From Ischnura elegans (Eukaryota; Arthropoda; Insecta; Odonata; Coenagrionidae): a stretch of 64,000 bases of DNA. A program made the position numbers and the translations under genes. The stretch spans positions 98,008,566-98,072,565 of the forward strand of contig NC_060251.1 of NCBI RefSeq assembly GCF_921293095.1, given 5' to 3'. The notes under the pieces were generated by a model. That model was not told the DNA's origin. It ran no database searches and saw nothing but the letters and a program-made list of their open reading frames with translations. Positions 45,344 through 57,600 of this stretch are shown one piece after another. The first letter of the stretch is position 1; each line of letters starts with the position of its first letter.

Positions 45344-48300
45344 GTAAACTTTTATGAACATTGTGTACTTGTCACTCCTAGTATGCTTGTCTTTATCTTT
45401 CAGCGTCACTTTTTTTAGTGGCACTGTTCGATATGAAAGAACTAAACAGAATTAATTTTTGTTTCCTCAGCAAAGAATTAAAATGCAAGATGAACTTTGC
45501 TGTCTATCTCCCACCACAAGCTGAAAACGAGGGTGAAAAGCTACCTGTGGTTTATTGGCTCTCCGGGTTAACTTGCACAGAGCAGAATTTCATTCAGAAG
45601 GCTGGAGCTCAGCGGTATGCTGCAGAACACGGCATTATAATTGTTGGTCCTGACACTAGCCCTCGTGAGTTTTCAAGTTTTACTTCATTTAACCCTAATG
45701 TTGGTATACTGTGAGAATTAAGGACTTCAATTAATTCCATGCAATTCATTTGAAATGGACTCAGTGAGTTTCAATTGATCAACATCAGTGGTACATAGAA
45801 AACTTTTTGAGTTGTAAGAGTACTTAGACCAAGAGCGGCTAGTTTAATAATAAATAACATGAAAATATTTGGTTCTTTATTCTTCCATTAGCATGTAGGT
45901 GAAATGGAATGAAGAGAATTTTATTGGGTAACTTTGAATCTAAATAAATTAATTTCATTCCTGCAACATGGTTAGAAACATAAAATTATGACCATCATTT
46001 TATAGCTTTTGGTCTGATTTTTTGCCATTGAATGAAAAGTAAAATTCAACTGTGAATTGTTGCTAGAATTTTTTGTGGTCATGTAAGGTTTTCACACCCA
46101 AGCTTCTCCAGCCAATTCAGGCCTTCAGTTACTCTGCACTTAGTGCATTAGCAGTGTATTTATCTGCGTCAGGATTTGGATGCTGAGACAAAGTGAAAAT
46201 TGTGCTGCTTTGAACAACTTAACTAGAATAAAAGCCAAAACAGTACCTCTTGCAATATTTTCATGAGCTTACTGGTTGTCATTGATGAATCATGCATCAA
46301 TATTTGCATTGAAGTGCCTTGTGTAAAATATACTTCGGAGGTTATATTTTGGGATGAGGTTTTATTAATATCGGACTTCACTTGAATTTTGTTATAGGTG
46401 GTTGTAACATACCAGGAGAAGATGACAGCTGGGACTTTGGTACTGGTGCAGGATTTTATGTTGATGCCACTGCTGATCCGTGGAAGACCAACTATCGTAT
46501 GTACTCGTATGTTACTGAAGAATTACCAGCCCTGATTGAAGAGTCATTTCCAGTGGATCCTAATAGGAAGAGCATCATGGGACATAGGTAATTATCCATC
46601 ATTCAGTGACTATGATGTTTAATAATAGATTTGTAGTGAAGCTGGGTCCAAATTGTAAAGTTTACTTGGCATTAGAATGTTTGTGTGTTGCATACTTAAA
46701 ACACTGCTGTGGGCATTCTTGAAGAATTATTGGATCACTTGAGTGCTCAAACATACAGTTATCCAGAGTGGCAAAACCTCACAGTTAATTAATTAAAAAC
46801 ATTTTTGCTGTCAGAAAATTTAAGGCAACCTCCATGGTTTTTCAGTCATGGTTTCATGGTTTTTATTGGAGCAGTGTGTTACATTTGAAAACGACTATTC
46901 TGGCTTCCAGCTGGGTGGTTTCCCTTCATTCTGCCAACGTTTTGGAACGCAAGTCGGGTTCCATCCTCAGGGCTAATGGTGAGTGGATGAAGTTTGCCAG
47001 CTTATATAGTCTTTAATTGGTTGTAAGGTCTAACGTGATAATGTTAACGTTAACGTCTAACCGGAAAAATCTGCGTTTGTAGAACATGCCATTAAATCCA
47101 CCCATAGGGTGAAGTGGGACCACGTGAAAATTCTATGCTGTGAGACTAAATTCTGGGAAAGACTGGAAAGGAATCCATCGAGATCCGGCTGACAAGTAAC
47201 ACCCTTAACCGTGATGCCAGGTATTCACAAAGCAATGTTTGGAAACCGGCACTCAGGAAAATAAGGTTGGCTGTCTTCCGGCCAATCACGTTAGACCTTG
47301 CAACCAATTGAAGACTATATAAGCTGGCAAACTTAATCCACTCACCACTAGCCCTGAGGATGGAACCCGACTCATGTTCCGAAACGTCGGCAAAATAGAG
47401 GGAGACCACCCGGCTGGAAGCACGAATATTGCATTACATACATTGTTTTGAAACAACATGATACTGACAGTTGAGCAATTTGTATCAAAATGTTGGACTA
47501 ATGCCCACATAAAAATATCTTGTAACTACATTTTTGTCGTATGTATTAGATACATCTGGTTTTAACCCAAAGAGTGCCAGGGAGTGCTATCGTGCTCCTC
47601 CTATCTCTCGCGAAAAGTTCCAGGAGCACGACAGCACTCTTAGATGCTGATAGTTCACTAATCATTCAATAGTCAATATTCATTTTATTTTAACAATAAC
47701 TATTTTCTTTAAATTATAAAAATAAACTCATATTACCAAAAATTCACCAAATAATATGTTAAAAAGGTGAAACCAAGTATAATAAAGATTTCCTAAAGTT
47801 TTTGAATACATACCTTTAGTTATTTTTAGACCTAATTTTTTTTCCTAACCTTCCGCAAAATCAGCAAAAATGCCTCGGCACTTTTAGCATAATACCCAGA
47901 AAATCGGTTGGTGCTTAAAGGGTTAATATGTATTAGATTATATGAGGGTGTGTGAAGCCAAGGGGTACAAGTGATTTCTTTTTTCTATTCACTGTTAGGT
48001 ACAGAAATTAGGTATGGAAAACAAACAAGATCAATTAGATATATAATATAGTGCATTTGATTTTCCACTCGATGTCAGCACAGAAATGAGATTCACTCGT
48101 ATCCCTTGACAACCAATTTTTGTGTATTTCTTGTAACAGTCAGCATTACCTAACACTGTTGAGAAAAGAATCACTTGTATCCCATTGGTTTCCAAACCAT
48201 TCATATAAGTTTTTGAAGATTTTGCTGTTATTTCAGACCTTTTTTTGTTTCAGTATGGGGGGACATGGAGCCTTGATCTGTGCCCTTAAGAATCCTGGAA

Positions 48301-49049
48301 AATATCGCTCAGTTTCTGCATTTTCTCCAATCTGCAACCCCACACAGTGTCCGTGGGGTAAAAAGGCTTTCTCTGGCTACTTTGGCCCTCCCAAAGAGGG
48401 AGATGGTGACAAAGCGTGGGAGGATTGGGATGCAAGTTGTCTTGCGGCCAAGTACTCTGGACCTCCCCTGGATATTCTCATCCATCAGGTGAGATAAATA
48501 GTTGGATATAAATAACTATTTTGGTTCCTTCCAAGTAAGGCTGAGTTTTATAGGGTCACATCGAACAAACTAAGAAAATTATACGACCATAAGATATATG
48601 TATTTTCTCTGGTGTGCAACAAGTTTCGACTTTCATGTCATTATCAAGAACACTTTTTCTTGCTTATGAAATAAAAGTCAAAATGTGTCCTACTGCAGTA
48701 AAAAATTAAAAATGCATGGAAAATGACCATCTATTTGATTTACATTAAAATTTATAGACTTAACAATGTAATCATTTCATTAGTATAAAATCATTCCTCA
48801 GTGATTTAACGGAATTAGCAAATCACAATTAGATTTGTCATTGAATTGCCTTTCACTTTTTTTTAGGGTAAGGAGGATCAGTTTCTGAAGGAACATCAAC
48901 TGCTCCCAGATAAATTGGTGACAGCATGCTCCCATGGTAAAGTTCCTGTTGTTTTGCATATGTCTGAGGGATATGATCACTCTTACTATTTCATTGCTTC
49001 ATTCATTGGGCAGCATTTGGCCCACCATGCAAAGTATCTGAGCTCTTAA
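45276..49049 (+). CDS. ESD: S-formylglutathione hydrolase (esterase D)
   Basis: Hydrolyses S-formylglutathione to formate and glutathione, the last step of glutathione-dependent formaldehyde removal in the cytosol. Exons 45276-45343, 45471-45664, 46398-46587, 48254-48488 and 48867-49049 join in frame into 289 aa (human 282). It opens with [16 protein letters not shown]; then [51 protein letters not shown] and the nucleophile elbow [20 protein letters not shown]. The triad is Ser151 (its codon is split by intron 3), Asp233 in GKEDQF and His267 in GYDHSYYF. All introns are GT-AG. The start is chosen by homology; an acceptor (TTTTTCAG) at 45230-45237 implies an upstream 5' UTR exon. Intron 3 holds an inverted repeat and a piggyBac-like MITE. 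It looks functional. Confidence 0.96.
45471..45664 (+). CDS. ESD: ESD coding exon 2
   Basis: The acceptor follows TTTCCTCAG. It carries the [11 protein letters not shown] motif and the donor is GTGAGT, which splits the Arg codon before GCN. Confidence 0.95.
46398..46587 (+). CDS. ESD: ESD coding exon 3
   Basis: The acceptor follows GTTATAG. It codes for [17 protein letters not shown] to MGH, ending with two bases of the catalytic Ser codon; the donor is GTAATT. Confidence 0.95.
46907..47417. repeat. Inverted repeat with hammerhead-like core in ESD intron 3
   Basis: Arms 46907-47037 and 47285-47417 are reverse complements with few mismatches, separated by about 250 bp. The right arm contains CTGAGGA (47354-47360), a GGAAC/GTTCC stem and GAAAC (47381-47385), fitting the conserved hammerhead ribozyme core. 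Penelope-like retroelements are known to carry such motifs in their terminal repeats. Confidence 0.75.
47566..47922. mobile_element. piggyBac-like MITE in ESD intron 3
   Basis: Flanked by TTAA at 47562-47565 and 47923-47926, the exact piggyBac target duplication. Termini CCCAAAGAGTGCC and GGTGCTTAAAGGG are imperfect inverted repeats. 357 bp, non-coding. Confidence 0.7.
48254..48488 (+). CDS. ESD: ESD coding exon 4 (nucleophile elbow)
   Basis: The acceptor follows TTTGTTTCAG. It completes the catalytic Ser and codes for [17 protein letters not shown] to LDILIHQ; the donor is GTGAGA. Confidence 0.95.
48867..49049 (+). CDS. ESD: ESD coding exon 5
   Basis: Codes for GKEDQFL to HHAKYLSS and the TAA stop; it contains the catalytic Asp and His. 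Confidence 0.95.
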   Translation, partial: GKEDQFLKEHQLLPDKLVTACSHGKVPVVLHMSEGYDHSYYFIASFIGQHLAHHAKYLSS

Positions 49050-49266
49050 GATGTGGACTTGATTTTTTTGTCATCGCAAAAATGAATGTTGGAATTTTAA
49101 AAATTAATATATCTATACATACCTGAATTAATATTCAAAATGAATGTATGAGTGCATGTGAACAATATGAAAATATTATCTATAAATGTGATAAGGTGAA
49201 CTTGTCACCTTGAACTGATTTTTTTAAATATACTAAGGTATTTTACCTTTATTGCATTGCATTATC

Positions 49267-49272
49267 AATAAA
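49267..49272 (+). terminator. ESD: ESD polyadenylation signal
   Basis: AATAAA 218 bp after the stop codon, in a plausible 3' UTR and followed by an A-rich stretch. Confidence 0.7.
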
Positions 49273-49743
49273 AAAAATCAGTAAAATGCTTTGTAAATGT
49301 CTTCATTGGTGTTGGAGATTTTTCTCCATTCATTGTCACACATTTGTCACGTATAATAGAAATCATATCGAAGCTCATTATTGTTCGAGCCATGAAAAAT
49401 AATTAAATTAAATCCAGAAATTTTGTTTAAAAGATAGACAATCATGAAATAATTGGATGAAGCGGATAGGAAAAACGCAAGTTCTAAGTCTGGAAAAAAT
49501 TTGAACAATGAAATTCATCTGATTTTGACCCTTGGCCATGGAATGTTCAATCCTCAAGCGACTACAAACAGGCATTCAAATCAATTGCCATTGGTAAAAA
49601 TACCCTTGGCATTGAACCGATAACCTTTGCGAACCTCAAACCACCTCAAATCCTGTGCAAGAAACTAGTACAATGAGCCTCAGTAAAATTGCCATGGGAA
49701 GGAACCTGGACAACATAATGGCCTGCAGTGGCCCAGAGTGGCA

Positions 49744-49818
49744 AAGTTTTTTGAAGAATTTGCTGTTATTTCAGACCTATTTTTTGTTTCAGTATGGGGG
49801 GACATGGGGCCTTGATGT
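49744..49818 (+). pseudogene. Duplicated fragment of ESD intron 3 / exon 4 junction
   Basis: Matches 48208-48279 with a few differences: the end of intron 3, a complete TTTTGTTTCAG acceptor and the first bases of exon 4 coding for MGGHG. The match then ends, so no exon-4 donor is present and it cannot replace exon 4. Confidence 0.8.
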
Positions 49819-49829
49819 GGCCAAGTGGC

Positions 49830-50950
49830 CCAGAGAGCCAAAGTTTGGCAGCTCAATTTCAAGGGAAATTATTTCGATAGGAAATTAATTTAAATTTCAC
49901 TGCTATTAATGCAGCAGGTTTAAACAGCATCATATACAAACAGACAGGTCTATCTGTCATGCCTCTATGATGGTTAAAAGCACAGTATAAAGTCCTGCAG
50001 TGGTGGAAGACTGCAGACAGAAAAGTAGTTGCCCGGGAGTTAACTACTGTGAGATGCAGTTCCCAGATCATGGCACTCAATTGTACCCTAGCTCTTTATG
50101 CAGTGTTTGAAAACCAGTAAGCTCCTGCATAGTCAATAGGTGTGCAGTCACGTCATCATGTAAGTGGGCTGTTGTGGCAACTGTGAGCAGGTTGAAAGAG
50201 CTGCAACTCCAATTCCTCCGTAATGCAACAGACAACCTTGAGGTGGATTCTGTTGCTTACCCTCCTTTCAATACAAGATTGTAAATTGCTGTTTGAAATT
50301 CTAAATCATCATTCAGTTTTGAGTATATTTGGTGCAACTTTTGTCATGGGGTCAAATATCCCTGCTTGTGGCTTCTATGAGCTCTCATAGCTAATCTGAT
50401 CTAGTGCCAGTGAATCCAGCCTTAAGTCTTTCTCCCACTGGAAATTACAGTGCATATAAACTTGAAAATTGCCCTAGGATTAGAAGATATCAAGGTTGCT
50501 GGCAGGGAAATCATTCAGTTCGTTCGGAGCACTCGTTTGGTACAGCTATGGTTACTTTGTTGCACCATTGTAGAATCGATGGTTGTGACAACTAGAGGAA
50601 AATTTTACCAGGTACTAAGGTGCCACCTTCCAATGATGAAGGTATCTGCGGAGCGAATTGGTCACTTGCTACTGAAAATTGAAAAATCAATCGGTAATAA
50701 GAGCAAAATCAGGCGAAAATATTAAGTATGCATTCTTGACTGGATACATTTTGTGAGATTCAGGATATGATTTTGAGCAAAGAAATTGTAATGGCTTGGA
50801 CCAGTTGTTGGTTTTGGTGGAGCACAGGTCTGGTTTTGCATTTTCTTTCCAAGTCTAGTCCTATTAACACACTCTTCATTCTACTCACCATCATTCTCCT
50901 CTCCATACTCCAATTGATACGAAAACTGACCTCAGTCAGACCTAATTCGT
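49830..50950. other. No gene recognised
   Basis: Short frames (50404-50595, 50450-50725) without motifs; nothing else was seen. Confidence 0.4.
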
Positions 50951-51383
50951 AATAGGGTGGTTTCCTATTTTTCCAGGTAGCAGAGTATGTACCCTGCTAG
51001 CAGGTAATGCTTGGCTTAAATAAGGATTATTAAAACCCTATCAAATGAAGGGAACTTTCCGATCATAGGCAATTTTAATAGGTGATTATTAAGAGATGTT
51101 TCCCTGAGCTCTGTGCCTCGTGCATGCATTGGTAATCTCAGACGATGTAAAACTCCAGATTACTTGTATAGCATCTAGGCCCCCGTGACGTCACATGGAG
51201 TGGCATCGCATGGGTGCCAACCTGGCCTTTTTCAAATGAGGTTAAAATTGACCATTAAATTAACATTCGTCTGAACTGGAATTTCTAAAACCTAATAATG
51301 TATATGTTATGAATACACTAATGGTGGGTAAGGAATCGCAATCAATGCCTTTCGTTTTCTTTGATGAAGAAAGCTACCCTACT
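50951..51383 (+). mobile_element. AATAGGG-family MITE with internal deletion
   Basis: Both termini remain (AATAGGGTGGTTTCCT, AAGCTACCCTACT), but about 240 bp after the left end are missing. CRE TGACGTCA is at 51186-51193. Confidence 0.88.
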
Positions 51384-51619
51384 GTGAAATTTCTTAATAA
51401 TGAAGCTTTCCTAAGTGTGTATGTATTTATACATGTACATTTTGTTAGGACCACAGAAAACTGTTTGCATTTGTGAAATTTCCTTATATCCATGTTCATT
51501 ATATGGATATTCTACTGTATGTCTTAAGTGGCAACAGTATGTATAACCTTTTCCAAGAATTACATGGTTACTGGCTGCTTAAGATTTCTCCAAAGGTTAT
51601 CAAAACCATTTCTTCTTAA

Positions 51620-52638
51620 ACCTTTCGAGACGGTGATGGTCTCGCTTTAGCGTGACGGCTGTACTGAGCCCCGAGAGAAACTTCTGTCCCCTCCGTACGG
51701 AGCATTTTTGCAGGACATTCGTAAAGGGTGTCGCGAATAATCACTTACTCTCGGCGCCAACCTTTTTCGACCCTTCCTAGCGGGGACTCCTCATTACCTC
51801 AGACTCCGAGGGTTTGGGCTCCCTCCTTTCCGGGTTTACGACCCTACCAGCCCCATTGGTTAGCGGTCAATCATGCTTTGTTTATATGAATTAGCTACAT
51901 GGATAATTGTGTCTTGAACGTAAATTTCAGTCTTCGAATTGAATTCCTCGTTTTATTCTGAGAATTGTAAAACTTTTAACGAAGCTTCACAGTCAATATT
52001 AATGCATTTAATGCACCAACAATTTCCATGTTGATGATTATACTGAAATCGAGATATTAGTTAATATTTATCATAGAATTTCGTTTAAAATTTGTAAATG
52101 CTGCTCAAAAGAAAAAATAATTCAATTCTTAGAGAATATTTTTTGAGAAAGGCACAAATATTTATTTTGCAAAATGACTGAATAAACAATTTTATGACCA
52201 ACAGACCCTTACTGCTAAGAGGGGTAATATAAGACGAGGGGTCTGGGTTCTTGGTCCTGGATTTCGAGGGTACGACCTAAGCCCCGCAGTGTTGGGTCCC
52301 GAAACAAATACATTGCACACCCACAACTGTCATAAAAGGGTGAGAGCTAGCAGGGGCGGATCCAGGATTTTTCTCTGGGAGGGGCACAAGGATACCTCGT
52401 AATACAAAACGAATGCAATGATAATGGGACCGTATTAAAAATCTTGCATATTTTTGAGGGTCTGGGGGGGGCACGTGCCCCCGTGCCCCCCCCCTGGATC
52501 CGCCTATGAGAGCTAGGAAACGTATATATTTGGCATTCGTTCACCTGCGTAGGAAAATCTCTGACGAAAATATACGGCTTTTGTCTCTCGGGTCAGGAAA
52601 CGTCCAGACGCTCATTTACATCTTTAGTAGGGAAAAGG
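51620..52638. mobile_element. Possible piggyBac-like element with TTAA flanks
   Basis: TTAA lies at 51616-51619 and 52639-52642, and the ends ACCTTTCGAG and GGGAAAAGG are weak inverted repeats. The left 250 bp are GC-richer. No transposase frame was found. The hAT MITE 52351-52508 is inside. Confidence 0.4.
52351..52508 (+). mobile_element. hAT-type MITE (GGATTT family)
   Basis: Starts CAGGGGCGGATCCAGGATTT and ends CCTGGATCCGCCTATG, 158 bp. A perfect 8-bp duplication AGAGCTAG lies at 52343-52350 and 52509-52516. Confidence 0.92.
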
Positions 52639-52644
52639 TTAAAG

Positions 52645-54440
52645 TAAACTTAAATGGTAAAAATTAAACAAAAAATATTGGCTTGAGATTATCTGAATGC
52701 CACTCCCTGGATCTCCCAAGTTGTTCGTTCAAGTGAGGCATATTCTCCTTTTGATGGAAAGAAGGTTATATTTATGAAAAACAGCTATTTTATTGCCCAG
52801 TTTCATGGTTTTGATGAAAATCATATAAAGAACCTATCTCATATCAAAATTTCAAACACCACAATCACCAAATCAATAATAATCACCCTTTGCTTTTCAA
52901 TGAGCTGTGGGTGAATTCCGTGGTACCACAGAGTAAAAATAAATCACCAGGACTAGGATTTAAACCTTGTCTGTCTTTAGTACTCTCTGCATCAACCAAT
53001 GAACATCCTTAGGCATACTTTACACCAGGAACATGAAACCAACTGGAGTCTTTTCACTTTGATGTGATCTTGAGCACGGGACTCTTATTAGAGAGATGAA
53101 CAGCCAACTCATAATTTTCTTTTGACTTTGTACTGATCGACTGCCTATTGCCCCTGTATCCCTCATCAGTAAAACAGGTAGCTTTTTTCAAATGTTCATG
53201 TATAGAAGATAATCAGTTGACTTTCTGCTGCAAAATAACTCCCAAAATTTTAGACAATGTAAAATTTTCATAGGTTTAACATCCAACGTCCTTTGCTGGA
53301 AGTGTACGGATGCATATAAGACCATAGAGTAAGTATATACTTACTCTATGATAAGACTAAGAAAAGGCAAGACACAATGGAGTTGGTTGCCATTTTAAGT
53401 AAATTAAGCAGTCTTATGGATAGGTTCACGTGCAACATTTGCTGCATTATCTAGCAATCACAAATTAATCTCTCAATGACAGTGAATCAAGTCCATGTAG
53501 ATGTTTGGGAAGCCCTTAAATAATCAAGCGTGCAAGTTGAGCATAACATATTTGGCAATTCGAATTGATCCTACAACTCTTTAGATGTTGCATGCACCAT
53601 TCCGTCCCTTTTGTGTTTATGCCATTTCACAAGAAATTTTATGGATTAGTATTTTTACTGTAGGAAGGCTTGAATTAATAGAAAATAAAATTATTGACAA
53701 CATTACAGCCAGAGGGTGATACTTAACCCATACATTTTCAGGGCTGCCTGGAAAATTTCCATGGGCAAGAAACTCTTACCAACGAAAAATTTCACGCATT
53801 TTGTACTTGAATTTTCTTGCATGTTATCCATAAATTGGCAAATTATCTCTGATTTCCTTCATTGGATGTGTGCTTATATGATTCAAATGTGTGTCTTAGG
53901 TAGAAGATGGCAACACTTTTCTTCACACAGTTTGTCCACCAACATACATCAAGATAACATCAATTAAGCCTCCAAGTTTGATCGTCCACATGCCACTACT
54001 ATTTTGATCATGGGTAAAAATTTGTTCTCTAACAAGTCTCATTCAAGTGGTACCTTCAATAGGAAGAGGGAAGATGATTTGTTTTATTAAAAATTGTTTT
54101 CATCAATCTATCCTGAAAAGAATTCAACAAAAGTGATTCCATAAAATTCTCTTGATAATATGTGTGTATAACAAATATGTATTTGGGCTGCACTGTACCC
54201 AGCTGTTCTCAAAATTTACGCACCTCATTCAGAAAGGAAATACTACAATTGATTCATCCCCACACTTTCCCTGATTACAATAATTCAAAAAAAGTACGCA
54301 AGGTAGTACAGCTTTGGCAACAAACTCATCGAAGTGGAAGAGCATTAGGTATTAACTTGGAGCAATTATCAGCCAAAGATCCCAATGTGGGCCAATAAAT
54401 AAGGAGCACTTGGTAGTGCTGGTACGAACATATGCCACCA
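52645..54440. other. No gene recognised; contains a perfect 28-bp palindrome
   Basis: The palindrome is at 53323-53350. The plus frame 54162-54398 (NNSKKVRKVVQLWQQTHR) looks weakly coding-like but matches nothing I know. Positions 54131-54262 are repeated at about 55171-55300. Confidence 0.4.
53323..53350. repeat. Perfect 28-bp palindrome
   Basis: The half-site CATAGAGTAAGTAT is followed immediately by its reverse complement with no spacer. Confidence 0.9.
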
Positions 54441-54443
54441 GGA

Positions 54444-54665
54444 TCACAATTCCGTCTCGATGAGAACCACAGGTTTGTCCGTGCCTATGAGGTCTTCAAA
54501 GAGGTTCGCTTCCGTCCGACCCTCCGCGCCAGTCTCTTGGCTGTAACCTTGACCACGGTCGCACGAGGGAGACTCGAGACGAGACTGAGCAAATCTCAGC
54601 ACAGCACTTGTCAGTTCACCAATAGTCCATTGCCGGTCCAGAATCACTCTGCACACTGTATCCAG
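54444..54665 (-). CDS. AKAP-like last exon (E)
   Basis: The acceptor follows TATTTTGTCAG. It codes for LDTVCRVILDRQWTIGELTS to ETEL with TGA at 54444-54446. It continues the domain from exon D without a gap. Confidence 0.85.
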   Translation of the reverse strand: MDTVCRVILDRQWTIGELTSAVLRFAQSRLESPSCDRGQGYSQETGAEGRTEANLFEDLIGTDKPVVLIETEL

Positions 54666-57600
54666 CTGACAAAATAGAAACATGTTTCAACATTTTAGGT
54701 CTGAGTTTGAGGGTTGAAATTGAGAATTTAAATCATGGATTAACGAAATATTATTACATTAACATTTGAAGGTAACAAACTGTTTGAAATTTATCAGTGA
54801 GTGGTTTTTGATGAACCTAAAGGTGGATTCACACAAACACCTTTTGAGTAATTAATTGGTTAATCACACAGCTTGTGAGTGAAGCACATTTTTTTGTATT
54901 GCCATGGGCTGGCTGCTACCATATATGTAATGAGTTTTCACAAACTGAAATTTTCAGTATCCATAAAATCACTATGTATATTTTTTTTGTTTGGCATATT
55001 CAAGGAATAAGAGGATAGTGCAATATTTTGAATCAGCAATTAATGAAATTTAAATTAGTTTTCCATTGTAATGCTGAGTACCATGTATACATATTTATAG
55101 TGACCGACATCAAAATACAATTGATTCAGTTAAGAAATAACATATGTATATGTGTATCGTAATCTACCCTGAGTGATTCCATAAAATTTTCTTGATACTA
55201 CATGTATATAACAAATATTTTGGCTATCCTACATCTTGCTGTTATCAAAACTTACACACCTCATTTAGAAAGATACTACTACAAGTGATTCATCCCCAAA
55301 TAAAAACAGCTTTCAAATGTTTTAGAGAATTAAATATGATAAATGAGAAGGTTTAGAAGCTTCTTGCATCCAGAATGGCTGCCATCTCCAGAGAGTGATC
55401 ATTTATATTAAAATAGATGGGAACAAGGATGATCCTAAAAGCTAATAGATATTATGTTGAGCTATATGTATTCATGCTTAGGATTATAATAAAATTTCCA
55501 TTCAAAAGACAATTACCAATGTGGTCAAATGTTTTACTTTTTAGCAATTTGCACATTGCATAATTTGTACTTTTATATATTTTCTTCTCACCTTAGTTAT
55601 GTATTAATTATTTTATTTCACTTTACCTAATGTTACTATCAATTAATAAAACATATTTAATATGTTTATACTTTTCTATCCTGTAAAATTTTTAAAAGGG
55701 TTTATGTGCTAATTAATACACGTAAGGCTTGATTTATTGATTGAAGAAGAAGTGGGGGAGCTAGGCTCCCCAGGCACTTAGAACTGAGGGTCCATTGTGT
55801 CAACCACTGACGATGGATCACCCACAGAGGCCTATGTCCTAAGTAAAGGTCAAGAGGTCCCCAATGGGAAGATCTCTTACCTCCCTGGACTCCATAAAAG
55901 GTGAGCCCAAGTGTCTACATCGAGTCCTCATGATTGAGGGGCACTCGCATATTAGATGGGTAGTTGTTTCTTCTCCCATCTCGCACCATCTACACTTATC
56001 TGAGTCTGCAACTCTCAGTAGGTGTAGATGTCTCATCATGTGATACATAGTGGCCAGTAAGCATGTCTACTTCCTTGATTAACGCTTATGTGGCTCATGG
56101 TGATTTAAGAGATACATACGGGTGTATGCTGAGTGATGTATCGGAAATTGCCCCGACGTTTCATGACCAATGGTTCTCTTGTTACAAGGGAATGATTTCC
56201 TTGAAGAAGTGCCCAGCAGTCGGTCACAAAACGTCAGGGCAATTTCTGATAAATCACGTGGCATACACCCATATGTCTCTCTTTAATCATGCATACTTCT
56301 GTTTGAAGTTGGCTTCTGTTCATAAGAAGAAGTCTTCTCCCAAGTCTGGGGCAAGATTCTCCAATAAGCAGTTTAGCCTGGCATAACCCCGGTGTATATA
56401 AGGCTTAATCAGCCCTTCTTAAAAAAAATACCACAACCTCTTACGACAGGAATGCAATATATACCGTACATGTCTGAATATAGTCCCCCCTTTTTTTCCA
56501 AAAATGCCCATGATGAAAGTTAAGGGGGGGACTATATTCAAACACATTTTTTAAATTTTTTCCCGAAACTCAAGCCTCAAAATTAGGGGGGGGGGGACTA
56601 TATTCAGAGGGGGACTATATTCGGAGGAATACAGTATTTGCTGTGCGATGCACTCACTCGTGGAGGTGAATTTGGTGGCATACCCTGAAGGGTTAAAAGG
56701 CATCTCACCTTGAGCATTCGTGGGTGGGCGCAGGTGTAGTAGATGAGGCACGGGGCTTGAGCACGGCTCGCAGCGAGCCACTGCAGGACTGCCTTCAGCT
56801 GGGGATCACCGCACCCTCCGCCTCCCCCACCGCCACCGGCCGGTTCGCTCGCACCGGGAGAGCCCTTGCCCACAACACGGGGGGAAGAAGGAGGGTGGAC
56901 GTAGGAAGAGGACGTCCCGCAGCCCCAGTTACCCGTCGCAATGGGCAGAGGGCCCTCTCCGTCACTCCCATTCTCTCCAGCAGACCACTCGGCATGAGCA
57001 CCCAACAAGGAAACCTGTCCCCAGAAAAAATAATTATGTATTATTAACACTATCATTTATCTAATGCCAACTGGTTCCCAAATTATTAGAATTTTTATAA
57101 TACTGATGAAACACATTTTAAAAGCACCCATGCCCTGGACACCCTGGTGGAACTTAAACCCCGGACCTTCTGTTAGGTATGCAAGGGCTTACTCCTGTAA
57201 CCACCGAGGCTGGCTAAATCAACAAAATGATAATTCCTTCTTGCGACAGATGAAAAATGATACAATTATGATGAAATATCTGATGCATCATTATTTTAGT
57301 TTGTTGTGCTGCATTGGAACATGGGCAAAACCCACTTGAAACACGCGCCCCCGGTGAAGAACGCGTCACCACGTGACCCTCCCCACTCCACCGGAACGCT
57401 CTCCTCATCTCCTCACCTTCCCCACTCCAGCCGGCTGCCTTCCCCTCACACCACGTGATTTCCCCACTCCCGCTTTTAATTGCGCACCTGCCCTCACACC
57501 CCGACCGCACACCTGCACACAATCGTGCACCTGTTCCCATCCCACCTCCTCAGCGAACTCGTCACCTCGTGACCAAGCGGAGCACCCTCATTGGACGGAG

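Noticed and set aside
45418-45470. ATG at 45433 as an alternative ESD start
   Set aside because: This segment lies in intron 1; homology needs the [12 protein letters not shown] exon at 45276 and the acceptor at 45461-45470.
46834-47510. Frames at 46834-47016, 47146-47409 and 47286-47510
   Set aside because: They translate the two arms of an inverted repeat in ESD intron 3; similarity between them reflects repeated DNA.
56724-57047. 107-aa plus-strand frame
   Set aside because: Antisense to AKAP exon D.
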